A stretch of 64,000 nucleotides of DNA from Prevotella sp. (GCA_017619755.1 JAFZRU010000057.1:1-64000); one strand, 5' to 3'. Positions 1 through 8,921 are shown, counted from the first letter of the stretch. Numbers and translations: made by a program. The notes: generated from the letters alone by a model not told the origin.

Positions 1-27
1 GGTACAATAATATGAGTTTACGTCATT

Positions 28-492
28 ATGAGCAATATGAAGTTACGACGCGCCCCTCAGGTTCTGCATATTTACAACGGTGCCGGCTCCCTGGTCGCTG
101 ACAAGAGCCGCGGCATCGCGTTCGTCACCTACGATGCCAGCAACAACCCGGGCGCCATATATTTCACCAACGGCAGTGTGACGAAGTACGCCTATGATTC
201 CTCCGGGCAGAAGCTGCGCGTGATGCACCATACGGCAAAGCCTAACATCACGAGGACGTTCGGCGTGATGCCTCCCGAGCTGACCCCGTCTCAGACCTTG
301 AGTGCGGACACCACCGACTACCTCCTTGGCGGAAGCCTCGTCGCGACGAACGGCACGGTGGACAAGGTCCTCTTTGACGGCGGCTTCGCCGACGTGAGTT
401 CATCCGGCAGTTTCGTGTTGTTCTACTACAACAAGGACCACCTCGGCAACAACCGCGAGGCACTAATAAGGAGCGGCAAGTGGGATAGCTAA
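28..492 (+). pseudogene. RHS-core fragment
   Basis: The frame carries a YD-like repeat (TKYAYDSSGQKLRV) and ends with YYNKDHLGNNREAL, the signature of the conserved RHS core in Bacteroidetes YD-repeat proteins. Complete family members exceed 1000 residues and begin with a signal peptide; this piece has about 154 residues, has an in-frame stop at 13-15 just upstream, and stops a few residues after the core motif (IRSGKWDS) where an intact protein would go on to its variable toxin tip. I infer a displaced or decayed core module rather than a working gene. An intact upstream gene outside the window cannot be excluded but the upstream stop argues against it. Confidence 0.75.
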
Positions 493-554
493 AGACTATT
501 ATGTTACCAACGATAAGGGAGAAGAAACAGTTATTTTTCTCAATAATCAAAGAT

Positions 555-1109
555 ATGAAGATATTGTTAATAATGATTTTTTATGGAATATTTGGTCACT
601 TGTCTGTTTTATCTCAAGAGACCGCTATTTTTCATATACGTAAAATAAAGAAAATAGAGAATAGTTGTTATAAGTTGACTGCAAAAAAGAATGGAGAAAA
701 ATATACCATATACACACATTATGATGATGAGGAAAAGAATAATGGAGAAAAAATACAACTTTATGAGTATTTAGAGTTAACCATCATCCCATTTTTCAAA
801 ACAGAGCATACGACTTTGGCTGAGTTCAAAAATGCGATGGGTCTTCAAGTCAACTCGGAGGATAGCACACGTTTTATAGATGTGACTTTGCCGTTAAACC
901 ATCAGTTTATTAATATTGATTATTATGGCAATCTATTAAAAGTCAAGAAAAAGATGTTGTACTACACAACTGATATAAATGGAGTCTATAAGAAAAAATA
1001 CAGTAGGTCAATGAACTCAAATCTGTCAACCCCCTGGCCGGAATCGAGTACCAGATGCTGCCGAATGGATATACCATTCATTATGAGTATGACGGTTTCG
1101 GTAGATTGA
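555..1109 (+). CDS. Orphan exported protein fused to RHS debris
   Basis: I do not recognise this protein. The ATG at 555 is preferred over an upstream start at 501 because it gives a signal peptide (KILLIMIFYGIFGHLSVLSQ). The mature part is Lys/Glu-rich with no motif I know. It is much more AT-rich than its surroundings. From about position 1010 the frame runs through DNA that in another frame encodes an RHS repeat, so the last ~30 residues (SNLSTPWPESSTRCC and on) are probably not native. Lying between two RHS fragments, it could be a former immunity or cargo gene of a polymorphic-toxin locus; that is inference only. Confidence 0.5.
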   Translation: MKILLIMIFYGIFGHLSVLSQETAIFHIRKIKKIENSCYKLTAKKNGEKYTIYTHYDDEEKNNGEKIQLYEYLELTIIPFFKTEHTTLAEFKNAMGLQVNSEDSTRFIDVTLPLNHQFINIDYYGNLLKVKKKMLYYTTDINGVYKKKYSRSMNSNLSTPWPESSTRCCRMDIPFIMSMTVSVD

Positions 1110-1174
1110 CAACGTTCATCGACCATGACGGGAATGTCATTTCCACCAACAGCTACAATTATGGGAGGTCATGA
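1007..1174 (+). pseudogene. C-terminal fragment of a YD-repeat (RHS) protein
   Basis: In the frame ending at the TGA 1172-1174 the DNA reads GIEYQMLPNGYTIHYEYDGF and GRLTTFIDHDGNVISTNSYN, a textbook YD repeat. The frame is closed by TAG at 1004-1006, so only ~55 residues survive. It overlaps the end of the preceding ORF in a different frame. In intact loci this type of repeat stretch precedes the RHS core, so its position after the core fragment at 28-492 shows rearrangement. Confidence 0.7.
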
Positions 1175-1430
1175 AAATGAACAAGACACTTGTTCTTTTG
1201 CCCTGTCAGGGCGCGTTGCACATCTGCCATTTACAATACCCAGGGTGCTACCCTGGCTGATATCTGTTGGCCTTGCAGGCCGTCGTTGACCAAGCACATG
1301 TCATCATGCTCCCAAACTACCATGTATTCAAGATATTTCTTTGCAAATGGCCTGGTACGAAAGTAGGGACAGACATTATGTCGTCCTACCCCTACAGCAG
1401 CCCTGACCTCTTGGCATTTTTTTGAATAAC
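1175..1430. other. Gene-free stretch between RHS debris and ATPase remnant
   Basis: Apart from the palindrome cluster at 1201-1281 I see no credible coding frame, RNA gene or promoter in this interval. Short frames through it have no recognisable content. Confidence 0.5.
1201..1281. repeat. Cluster of three short palindromes
   Basis: Three perfect short dyads lie in 81 bp: CCCTGTCAGGG (1201-1211), CCAGGGT-gct-ACCCTGG (1240-1256) and GGCCT-tgc-AGGCC (1269-1281). No gene fits here. The arrangement resembles the palindromic flanks seen with small Y1/REP-type transposases, but no transposase is visible, so the assignment is tentative. Confidence 0.4.
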
Positions 1431-1512
1431 TCTGTTGGTGCGAAGATAGGCTTCACCTTGCACTACTCTGCTGGCGCGAAGATAGGCTTCACCTTGCACT
1501 ACTCTGCTGGCG
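1431..1512 (+). repeat. 36-bp tandem repeat, about 2.3 copies
   Basis: The segment starting CGAAGATAGGCTTCACC at 1441 recurs at 1477, exactly 36 bp later, and the block TCTGYTGGYG occurs three times (1431, 1467, 1503). The period is a multiple of three and keeps an open frame. The array ends exactly where the ATPase remnant begins (1511), so it marks a recombination junction or a slipped duplication. Confidence 0.8.
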
Positions 1513-1759
1513 CCGCTTCGGAAAGTCGATGGCGGCGAAGATGCTCTGCGCATACTACGACAAGTCGTGCAATTCGCGAGAACTCTTCGCTGACTTGGAG
1601 ATTGCCAGCCACCCATCTTTTGAGGAGCATCTCAACAAATACCCGGTCATCTACCTCGACTTGTCGGAGTTTGTGATGCAGTTCCATGAAACAGACGTGG
1701 TGGACATCCTCGACAAGAGATTGCGGGAAGATGTGCTCCTTATCGGAAACTGTCGGTGA
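1511..1759 (+). pseudogene. AAA-ATPase-like protein remnant
   Basis: The frame begins RRFGKSMAAKMLCAYYDKSC and continues FADLEIASHPSFEEHLNKYP and VIYLDLS. This is the N-terminal region of the Bacteroidetes AAA-ATPase-like family (PF09820 type), where RPRRFGKS is the degenerate Walker A. The expected ~500-residue protein is cut: the start lies in the 36-bp repeat, and after about 80 residues the frame runs into the 3' end of gpsA on the other strand and stops. The fragment is too short to be an enzyme. Confidence 0.7.
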
Positions 1760-2738
1760 GGAGCTTGATCTCTATTTGTGGCGAGATGCGCTCGTATAGG
1801 ATGTTATAGACGGCGTCGAGGATGGGCATGTTGACATGGAGGTGGCGGTTGATTTCCTTCATGCACTTGGTGCCGAAGAAGCCTTCGGCTATCATCTCCA
1901 TTTCAATTTGTGCACTCTTCACGCTGTAGCCCTTGCCAATCATCGTGCCGAAGACGCGGTTGCGGGAGAAATTGGAGTAGCCGGTGACGAGCAAGTCGCC
2001 CAAATAGACGGAGTCATAGACGTTGCGCTCTGCGGAGGGGCTGATGACTTTGAGAAAGCGGCTCATTTCCTGCACGGCGTTCGACATGAGGACGGCTTGG
2101 AAGTTGTCGCCGTATTTCAGTCCGCTGCAGATGCCGGCGGCGATGGCATAGACGTTTTTCAGCACCGAAGAGTACTCGATGCCGATGATGTCGCTGCTCG
2201 TCTTGGTCTTGATGAAATTGCTCGACAGCAACTGGGTGAAGGCTTGTGCCTTGTCCAGGTCGGTGCAACCCACGGTGAGGTAGGAGAGGCGCTCCAAGGC
2301 CACCTCCTCGGCATGTGAGGGGCCTCCGATGCAGGCCAGGTTCTCGTAAGGCACGTCATACACTTGGTGGAAATACTCCGAGCAGACCAGGTTCTCGTCG
2401 GGTACGATGCCCTTGATGGCTGTGATGATGAACTTGTCGCGTATGCGCGTCTTGAGTTTCTTGAGGTGGTTTTTCAGGTAGGGCGACGGGGTGACGAAGA
2501 CAAGCGTGTCGTATTGGTCCACCACCTTGTTGATATCGCTGGAGAAATAGATTTCGTTGGTGTCGAAATGCACGCTGGTGAGGTAGGCCGGGTTGTGGCC
2601 CATCCGCAGGAAGTCGGTGATGCGGTCGTCGCGGCGCATATACCACCCGATGTGATGGGTGTGCCCCACCACGATTTTGGCGATGGCGGTGGCCCAGCTG
2701 CCACCGCCGATGATGGCTGTCTTTCCGCAGTTGTGCAT
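1740..2738 (-). CDS. gpsA: NAD(P)H-dependent glycerol-3-phosphate dehydrogenase
   Basis: This cytoplasmic enzyme reduces dihydroxyacetone phosphate to sn-glycerol 3-phosphate for phospholipid synthesis. The 332-residue product has the N-terminal Rossmann loop GGGSWAT (11-17), the TAIKG lysine (K109) and the conserved LKNVYAIAAG segment with the second active-site lysine (K194), all typical of GpsA; the length is normal. It lies 55 bp behind lysS on the same strand, so co-transcription is likely. Its 3' end overlaps the ATPase remnant on the other strand by about 20 bp, which suggests rearrangement close to but not inside this gene. Confidence 0.93.
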   Translation of the reverse strand: MHNCGKTAIIGGGSWATAIAKIVVGHTHHIGWYMRRDDRITDFLRMGHNPAYLTSVHFDTNEIYFSSDINKVVDQYDTLVFVTPSPYLKNHLKKLKTRIRDKFIITAIKGIVPDENLVCSEYFHQVYDVPYENLACIGGPSHAEEVALERLSYLTVGCTDLDKAQAFTQLLSSNFIKTKTSSDIIGIEYSSVLKNVYAIAAGICSGLKYGDNFQAVLMSNAVQEMSRFLKVISPSAERNVYDSVYLGDLLVTGYSNFSRNRVFGTMIGKGYSVKSAQIEMEMIAEGFFGTKCMKEINRHLHVNMPILDAVYNILYERISPQIEIKLLTDSFR

Positions 2739-2793
2739 GTCTCGATGCGTTGTGCCACCGGGTATGGCTGTCCGGCGGCGGGTTGTTGGCTAC

Positions 2794-4527
2794 TTATTCT
2801 GTTTTTGCGGCCTCAATCCACTTGGCGAACTCCTCCACCTTGGGGTTGTCGTAGCCAAGTTTGTATTTCTTGTTCACGCCGCAGACGTCCATCTGCAACT
2901 TCTGGGGATTCACCTCTCGGATGTCTCCCACGAGGTAGTAGCCGCACTTGTTGAACACTGGCACCCATTGCTCCGGCACGCCGAGGGCTGCCCATTCAGC
3001 CACGGTGCTGCGTGGAGCCTTTTTCTCCGGGCGCATTTGCGGGAAGAGGAGCACCTCCTGGATGTAGGTCTTGCCCGTCATGAGCATGGTGAGGCGGTCG
3101 ATGCCGATGCCGATGCCGCTGGTGGGAGGCATGCCGTATTGCAGGGCGCGGAGAAAGTCCTGGTCGATGATCATCGCCTCGTCGTCGCCCTTGTCGGCAA
3201 GGCGCATCTGCTCCTTGAAGCGCTCCTCCTGGTCCAGCGGGTCGTTGAGCTCGGAGTAGGCGTTGGCCAGTTCCTTGCCGTTTACCATCAACTCGAAACG
3301 CTCCGTGAGGCCGGGCTTTGAGCGGTGCATCTTCGTAAGGGGGGACATCTCCACAGGGTAGTCGGTGATGAAGGTGGGCTGAATGAAACTGCCCTCGCAG
3401 GTTTCGCCGAAAATCTCGTCTATCAGCTTTCCCTTGCCCATCGTCTCGTCAACCTCGATGCCCAAACTCTTCGCCACGGTGCGGATTTCGTCCTCGCTCT
3501 TGCCGTAGAGGTCGTGACCGGTTTTCTCCTTGATAGCATCGAGGATGGGCAGGCGGCGGTAGGGAGCCTTGAAGCTCACCATGCGTCCGTCTATTTCACG
3601 CTCCGTGCTGCCATTGACGGCGATGCAGATGGTCTCAAGCAACTTCTCGGTGAACGACATCATCCACTCGTAGTCCTTGTATTGCACGTAAAGTTCCATG
3701 CATGTGAACTCCGGGTTGTGGTTGCGGTCCATACCCTCGTTGCGGAAGTTCTTGCCTATCTCATACACTCCCTCGAAACCACCCACGATGAGGCGCTTGA
3801 GGTAGAGCTCGGTGGCGATGCGCATGTACATATCCTGGTCCAGGGCATTGAAATGGGTCATGAAGGGGCGGGCACTGGCACCGCCGGCTATCATCTGGAG
3901 AGTGGGCGTCTCCACTTCGGTGTAGCCGGCCTCGTCGAGCACGCGGCGCATGGTGCGTATCACCGTGGCGCGTTGGAGGAAGGTCTCCTTCACACCCTCG
4001 TTCACCACCAAATCGACATAGCGTTGGCGGTAGCGAAGCTCTGGGTCGTCGAACTTGTCGTAGGCCACGCCGTCCTTGTATTTCACGATGGGGAGGGGCT
4101 TGAGGCTCTTGGAGAGTAGCGTCAGTTCTTGCGCGTGTACGCTGATTTCTCCTGTTTCCGTGCGGAAGACGAAGCCCTTGACTCCTACAAAGTCGCCGAT
4201 GTCGAGCAGTTTCTTGAAGACGGTGTTGTAGAGCGTCTTGTCCTCGCCGGGGCAGATGTCGTCGCGTTTGACATAGACCTGGATGCGTCCCTTGGAGTCT
4301 TGCAACTCCATGAAGCTGGCCTTGCCCATCACGCGGCGGCCCATCATGCGACCGGCCACCACCACGGCGCGAGGCTCAGCGTCGTCGCTGAACTCCTCGC
4401 GAATGTCGGTGGAGAAGGCGTTAGTAGGGTATGCGGCGGCCGGGTAGGGGTCGATGCCTAATTTGCGCAGCTCTTCCAAACTCTGCCGGCGGCCTATCTC
4501 TTGTTCGCTTAATTCCAATATGTTCAT
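2794..4527 (-). CDS. lysS: Lysyl-tRNA synthetase, class II
   Basis: It charges tRNA-Lys in the cytoplasm. The 577-residue product has an N-terminal OB-fold anticodon domain, then the class II core with [19 protein letters not shown] (motif 2 region) and [13 protein letters not shown] (motif 3). The usual enzyme ends near [11 protein letters not shown], but here ~74 residues follow, including [20 protein letters not shown], a small helical extension that I believe is common in Bacteroidetes LysRS. The start is the only reasonable ATG and is preceded by a TAnnTTTG promoter. gpsA follows on the same strand. Confidence 0.96.
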   Translation of the reverse strand: MNILELSEQEIGRRQSLEELRKLGIDPYPAAAYPTNAFSTDIREEFSDDAEPRAVVVAGRMMGRRVMGKASFMELQDSKGRIQVYVKRDDICPGEDKTLYNTVFKKLLDIGDFVGVKGFVFRTETGEISVHAQELTLLSKSLKPLPIVKYKDGVAYDKFDDPELRYRQRYVDLVVNEGVKETFLQRATVIRTMRRVLDEAGYTEVETPTLQMIAGGASARPFMTHFNALDQDMYMRIATELYLKRLIVGGFEGVYEIGKNFRNEGMDRNHNPEFTCMELYVQYKDYEWMMSFTEKLLETICIAVNGSTEREIDGRMVSFKAPYRRLPILDAIKEKTGHDLYGKSEDEIRTVAKSLGIEVDETMGKGKLIDEIFGETCEGSFIQPTFITDYPVEMSPLTKMHRSKPGLTERFELMVNGKELANAYSELNDPLDQEERFKEQMRLADKGDDEAMIIDQDFLRALQYGMPPTSGIGIGIDRLTMLMTGKTYIQEVLLFPQMRPEKKAPRSTVAEWAALGVPEQWVPVFNKCGYYLVGDIREVNPQKLQMDVCGVNKKYKLGYDNPKVEEFAKWIEAAKTE

Positions 4528-4554
4528 CTCTTGACTGATTTTTGCTTTAGCGGT

Positions 4555-4563
4555 GCAAAATTA
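4555..4563 (-). promoter_or_regulatory. -7 promoter box for lysS-gpsA
   Basis: Read on the minus strand the site is TAATTTTGC, matching the Bacteroidetes -7 consensus TAnnTTTG, 27 nt before the lysS ATG. A -33 box was not pinned down. Confidence 0.6.
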
Positions 4564-4745
4564 ATCATTTTTTTCGAAGTGGGCATCACTTCACACCTTT
4601 TTTCGGCGAAAAATAAGGAAAAAGAATCCCAAGACGATTTTTCTGAATTGGCAATTATGATTGCAAAAATTCAAATATTTATGGTAATGTGGCATCTTTC
4701 CATCAAAAAAGTTCGCTTTCCATGATTTTATTGGATTTATATTAT

Positions 4746-4754
4746 TAATTTTGC
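4746..4754 (+). promoter_or_regulatory. -7 promoter box for the menaquinone operon
   Basis: TAATTTTGC matches TAnnTTTG and ends 22 nt before the first gene of the men operon. It is divergent from the lysS promoter; the spacer between them is AT-rich and shows no other feature. Confidence 0.6.
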
Positions 4755-4776
4755 CCTTTGATAAAGAGAAAACACC

Positions 4777-5199
4777 ATGAATGTAGAAAACATCAAGGAA
4801 ATTATCGAAAGCAGCCCCAACCTCTCCACGCATTTGGGAATGAACTTTATCTCCACACCCGACGACGACATGGTGATGGCCACCATGAGGGTGGATGAGC
4901 GCAACCGCCAGCCCTTCGGCTTCCTTAGTGGAGGGGCCACGCTTGCATTGGCTGAGAACCTTGCCGGAGTGGGCTCCTCGGCGCTTTGCCCGGGGAAGAT
5001 TTGCGTGGGCATCAGTGTCAGTGGAAGCCATGTCAAGGCCGTGGTGGAGGGCGACACCGTCACCGCCTTGGCACATTTGGTGCAGAGGGGGAAGCGGCTG
5101 CATGTGTGGAACGTGGAAATCAACAACTCCGCTGGAGAACTCATCTCCACCGTTACTGTCACCAACTATGTGATACAACCCAAAAACCAACACAATTGA
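4777..5199 (+). CDS. menI: Hotdog-fold acyl-CoA thioesterase (probable DHNA-CoA hydrolase)
   Basis: A 140-residue PaaI/YdiI-type hotdog protein. As first gene of the men operon its likely job is to hydrolyse 1,4-dihydroxy-2-naphthoyl-CoA, the step after MenB. It shows QPFGFLSGGATLALAEN, the family's active-site helix: the catalytic Glu (in LAEN) is kept, but the His that usually precedes the GG (LHGG) is Ser here. The C-terminal GDTVTALAHLVQRGKRLHVWNVEI strand pattern, quoted in parts VTALAHL and HVWNVEI, fits the fold. It ends 1 bp before menF. The symbol is given from context; another thioester substrate is possible. Confidence 0.75.
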   Translation: MNVENIKEIIESSPNLSTHLGMNFISTPDDDMVMATMRVDERNRQPFGFLSGGATLALAENLAGVGSSALCPGKICVGISVSGSHVKAVVEGDTVTALAHLVQRGKRLHVWNVEINNSAGELISTVTVTNYVIQPKNQHN

Positions 5200-5200
5200 T

Positions 5201-6310
5201 ATGGGAGCTTTTGCCATTTACAGACTGCCATACGAGAGCACGTGCCGCCTTGTAATGCAGGAAGAGGGTCAGCCGGAGGAACTGCCGTCTGTCTTTGCAC
5301 TTGGAGGGAAGAATGGCTTTGTCATGGCCCCTTTCGCTACTGACCAACGTCATCCCGTACTGCTCATTCAACCTCAGACATGCGTCAACCTCGCACCGGA
5401 AATGCTGGAAACCACCGATATGGAATGGTGTGGGAAGATGGAACGCATCCTTGGCGAGCCGAAACAGGAGGAGAATACCAAGGCCGGCACCCATACGCAT
5501 TATGCCATCGACTTCGCCAATTTCCACTCGCACATCATGGAAGGGGAATTTTCCAAAATCGTCCTCGCCAGATGCTGCCGGGAGGAACGTCCGAAAGAAC
5601 TCACCCCCTTGAGGATGTTCACGAGGGCCTGTGGGCTATATCCAAGAATGTTTGTCGCTCTCGTCTCGGCACAACGGTGCGGCACGTGGCTCATGGCCAC
5701 GCCGGAGGTGCTGTTAGAGGGTAATGGGCGGCAGTGGCGCACCATGTCGCTCGCCGGGACGATGAAGCTTGATGACAAGCAGCTCGACTTCGACGAGCCG
5801 CCTATGCCACAGCCGACCGACAGCCACGACATCCTCTGGAGCATCAAGAACATACAAGAGCAGCGCTTCGTCTCTACCTTCATCACCGAGAGCCTTGAAC
5901 AAGTGGCCGGGGATATCGAGGAGAAGGGGCCGTTCACCATGCGGGCCGGAAATCTCGTGCATTTGCGAAGCGACTTCCTTTTCACCATGGAACAGGCAGA
6001 CGACATCGGAAAGCTGCTCGCCATACTCTATCCCACGCCCGCCGTGTGCGGACTGCCCAAGGACAGCGCACGCGACTTCATCTTGCGCAATGAGTTCGCA
6101 CCAAGACAATACTACAGCGGTTTCGCCGGACCCATGGCCACGCAGGACGACACCCACCTCTACGTCTCGCTGCGCTGTATGCGCATCGATGCAAGCGGGT
6201 GTTTTCTTTATGCCGGTGGTGGCATCATGGCCGACAGCGAGCAGGAAGCGGAATGGAAGGAGACGGAAGACAAAATGGGCACCATGAGGGCCGTATTGCA
6301 GTCGCCTTGA
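5201..6310 (+). CDS. menF: Isochorismate synthase (chorismate-binding enzyme)
   Basis: It isomerises chorismate to isochorismate, the entry step of menaquinone synthesis. The 369-residue product carries the chorismate-binding domain: GEFSKIVLARC contains the general-base lysine, LAGTMKLD and the C-terminal YAGGGIMADSEQEAEWKETE hold the conserved Gly-rich turn and the Mg-binding acidic residues. It is shorter than E. coli MenF (~430) because the N-terminal half is reduced. It starts 1 bp after the thioesterase gene and ends 15 bp before menD, so it is tightly coupled. Confidence 0.88.
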   Translation: MGAFAIYRLPYESTCRLVMQEEGQPEELPSVFALGGKNGFVMAPFATDQRHPVLLIQPQTCVNLAPEMLETTDMEWCGKMERILGEPKQEENTKAGTHTHYAIDFANFHSHIMEGEFSKIVLARCCREERPKELTPLRMFTRACGLYPRMFVALVSAQRCGTWLMATPEVLLEGNGRQWRTMSLAGTMKLDDKQLDFDEPPMPQPTDSHDILWSIKNIQEQRFVSTFITESLEQVAGDIEEKGPFTMRAGNLVHLRSDFLFTMEQADDIGKLLAILYPTPAVCGLPKDSARDFILRNEFAPRQYYSGFAGPMATQDDTHLYVSLRCMRIDASGCFLYAGGGIMADSEQEAEWKETEDKMGTMRAVLQSP

Positions 6311-6325
6311 CCAAAAGACACAAAT

Positions 6326-8017
6326 ATGTATTCGGATAAGGAAAACCTCAACATCCTCACCGCCTTGCTCGTCAAGCACGGCATACGACACGCCGTGGTG
6401 TGTCCGGGAAGTCGCAATGCGCCCATCGCCCACAACCTTCACGAGGCTGGCATCCGTTGCGTGCCTGTCACCGACGAGCGAAGTGCTGGCTTCCAAGCCC
6501 TCGGCATGGCACAAGCCACCGGACTGCCCGTCGTCGTATGCGTCACCTCCGGCACGGCGCTGCTCAACCTGGCACCTGCCGTGGCGGAAGCCTTCTACCA
6601 GCAACAGCCTTTGATGGTGGTGTCGGCTGACCGGCCTCTAAGATGGATTGACCAGCTCGACGGACAGACCCTCCCTCAGGAAAATGCCTTGAAACCCTTT
6701 GTGAGAAAGGCCGTCGCCCTGCCCGGCATCATCACTTGCGACGAGGAACGATGGCATTGCAACCGACTTGTCAACGAGGCTCTCGTAGAGGTTGGAGGGC
6801 GGATGGCAAGCCTCAAGAGCGAAGTGGCCGGTCCGGTACACATCAACGTGCCGTTGGAAGAGCCGCTCTTCGAGTTCAACACCGGGAGCCTGCCCGAACA
6901 AAGGGTGGTGATGAAAATCGACAAGGGGGTGGGAAAGGCCAACTACCGCTTCCTCGCACAACTGCTAAGCAGGGCGGAGAGGCCCATGGTTGTCGTGGGA
7001 CAGCACGAGCCGATGGATGAAGCCAAGACACTGGGGGCGGCGTTGCTGCGTACCAAGTCTGTCATTCTGGCGGAGAGGCTCGCGGGGTGTCACGACTTCG
7101 CCGTACCGGTGGACGAGGCATTGTTGCTCGTGAAGGATGACGAGGCCTATCAGCCCGACACCATTTTCTATTTCGGAGGGACGCTTGTCAGCAAGCGTCT
7201 CAAACACTTTCTGAGAAAAGCGGGAGCCAAAGGCACCGTTGTTCAAGTTGCCCCTGACGGACAACTGAGGGATGTGACCATGCACCTCGACTACCTCTGC
7301 GTCGGAACGCTTCAAGGCTTCATCGCATACTTGGGTCAGGAGGCATCGGTAAGTTCTGAGTCCACTGCCTTCCATCAACGGTGGGAGAAGGTGTTTGCAC
7401 AAGTCCGGCAGACAACCGACGATGAGCAGCCGCCCTTCTCGCAATTAGCAGTCGTGAAGTATTTCGAGCAACAACTCGACGATATGGAATATCCCTTCCA
7501 TCTGCATTACGCCAACAGCACGCCCGTCAGGCTCGCCAACAGTTTGGTTGGTCAGCATGTATGGTGCAATCGAGGGGTGAACGGCATTGAAGGCTCTCTC
7601 TCCACCGCCGTCGGGTTCTCCATCGCCACCGATGACCGGGTTTTCTGTGTCATCGGAGACCTCAGCTTCTTCTACGACCAAAATGCCTTGTGGAACCAGA
7701 ACCTCCGGGGAAACCTGCGCATCATACTGCTCAACAACGGAGGGGGAGGAATCTTCCACACGCTGCCAGGATTAGAAAAAAGTCCCGTGCGCGACACTTT
7801 GGTGACGGCGGGCCACCACACCTCGGCGCAGGGCATCTGCACACAAAACGACGTGGGTTATCTCAAGGCCGACAATATGGTAGATATGAAAAGGGGAATC
7901 GTGGCATTGCTCACCGAAAACCGCCAACGCCCCATGCTCCTCGAAGTATTCACCAATCCCGAAACCGATGCAAAAGCCCTCGCCAATCATTACAAGCTTC
8001 TGAATGACAGTCCTTAA
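6326..8017 (+). CDS. menD: SEPHCHC synthase (2-oxoglutarate decarboxylase/transferase)
   Basis: A ThDP enzyme joining 2-oxoglutarate-derived succinic semialdehyde to isochorismate. The 563-residue product begins with the pyrimidine-binding part (VVCPGSRNAPIAHNLHEAG, TSGTALLNLAPAVAEA) and ends with the pyrophosphate-binding motif (CVIGDLSFFYDQNALWN ... IILLNNGGGGIFHTLPG, i.e. GD-x(n)-NN). Length is normal. Its last codons AGT CCT TAA are the first unit of a tandem array that fills the gap to menB. Third gene of the operon. Confidence 0.95.
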   Translation: MYSDKENLNILTALLVKHGIRHAVVCPGSRNAPIAHNLHEAGIRCVPVTDERSAGFQALGMAQATGLPVVVCVTSGTALLNLAPAVAEAFYQQQPLMVVSADRPLRWIDQLDGQTLPQENALKPFVRKAVALPGIITCDEERWHCNRLVNEALVEVGGRMASLKSEVAGPVHINVPLEEPLFEFNTGSLPEQRVVMKIDKGVGKANYRFLAQLLSRAERPMVVVGQHEPMDEAKTLGAALLRTKSVILAERLAGCHDFAVPVDEALLLVKDDEAYQPDTIFYFGGTLVSKRLKHFLRKAGAKGTVVQVAPDGQLRDVTMHLDYLCVGTLQGFIAYLGQEASVSSESTAFHQRWEKVFAQVRQTTDDEQPPFSQLAVVKYFEQQLDDMEYPFHLHYANSTPVRLANSLVGQHVWCNRGVNGIEGSLSTAVGFSIATDDRVFCVIGDLSFFYDQNALWNQNLRGNLRIILLNNGGGGIFHTLPGLEKSPVRDTLVTAGHHTSAQGICTQNDVGYLKADNMVDMKRGIVALLTENRQRPMLLEVFTNPETDAKALANHYKLLNDSP

Positions 8018-8088
8018 AGTCCTTAAAGACCTTAAACTCCTTAAACCCTTAAACCCTTAAACTCTTAAACCCTTAAACTCTTAAACCC
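8009..8088 (+). repeat. Tandem array containing the menD stop codon
   Basis: The end of menD (AGT CCT TAA) is repeated: AGTCCTTAA twice, then AGACCTTAA, ACTCCTTAA, then 8-bp units ACCCTTAA/ACTCTTAA down to 8088. The first four 9-bp units each keep a TAA. The array occupies nearly the whole 82-bp menD-menB gap. A similar but shorter stretch is at 13250-13283. Confidence 0.85.
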
Positions 8089-8099
8089 CTACCTCCCTT

Positions 8100-8921
8100 A
8101 TGAATACAAGACAATGGAAAAAAATCAGAGATTTTGAAGAGATCCTCCTCGAAGAATATCACGGCATTGCCAAAATCACCATCAACCGGCCGCGCTACCG
8201 CAACGCCTTCACTCCAAGGACAACCTTGGAACTCTCGCAGGCCTTCGACTACTGCAGGGAGGCGCAGGATATCAGCGTCGTGCTGCTCACCGGAGCGGGT
8301 GACAAGGCTTTCTGCTCCGGAGGTGACATGCACGTGAAAGGACGTGGAGGATATGTGGACGAGGAGGGTGTGCCAAGGCTCAGCGTCCTTGACGTGCAGA
8401 TGCAGATCAGGAGGCTGCCCAAGCCCGTCATTGCCATGGTCAACGGATATGCCATCGGCGGGGGTCATGTGTTGCACCTCGTCTGCGACCTCACCATAGC
8501 CAGTGAAAACGCCATCTTCGGTCAGACAGGACCAAAGGTTGGCTCCTTCGACGCCGGTTTCGGTGCCTCGTATCTGGCTCGCATCGTAGGGCAGAAAAAG
8601 GCACGGGAGATTTGGTTCCTTTGTCGGCAGTACACCGCCAAGGAGGCCGAGCAGATGGGGATGGTCAACAAGGTGGTGCCGTTGGAAAGGTTGGAGGATG
8701 AATGTGTGGAATGGGCGGAAACCATGATGGAAAGAAGTCCGCTTGCACTCAGGATGATCAAGGCCGGCCTCAATGCAGAATTGGACGGACAGGCTGGCAT
8801 CCAGCAGCTCGCCGGCGACTGTACCATGCTCTATTATTTCCTCGACGAGGCCCAAGAGGGAGGGAAAGCTTTCCTTGAAAAGCGGAAACCCGACTTCAAG
8901 AAATACCCCAAACTGCCATAA
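8100..8921 (+). CDS. menB: 1,4-dihydroxy-2-naphthoyl-CoA synthase
   Basis: A crotonase-fold enzyme closing the naphthoate ring of o-succinylbenzoyl-CoA. The 273-residue product shows [15 protein letters not shown], the oxyanion-hole segment [12 protein letters not shown] and [14 protein letters not shown], which contains the MenB-specific active-site residues; the length matches the family. It starts right after the tandem array behind menD and is followed 16 bp later by menC. Confidence 0.95.
   Translation: MNTRQWKKIRDFEEILLEEYHGIAKITINRPRYRNAFTPRTTLELSQAFDYCREAQDISVVLLTGAGDKAFCSGGDMHVKGRGGYVDEEGVPRLSVLDVQMQIRRLPKPVIAMVNGYAIGGGHVLHLVCDLTIASENAIFGQTGPKVGSFDAGFGASYLARIVGQKKAREIWFLCRQYTAKEAEQMGMVNKVVPLERLEDECVEWAETMMERSPLALRMIKAGLNAELDGQAGIQQLAGDCTMLYYFLDEAQEGGKAFLEKRKPDFKKYPKLP

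Noticed and set aside
2364-2954. Long plus-strand frame opposite gpsA/lysS
   Set aside because: It is a mirror of two well-identified genes in GC-rich DNA and has no family-like content. The same holds for other long antisense frames, for example 3325-4119, 12458-13144 and 26864-27781.
4531-4725. 64-residue plus-strand ORF in the lysS-men spacer
   Set aside because: AT-rich intergenic frame that overlaps the lysS promoter, has no protein-like features and ends before the men promoter.
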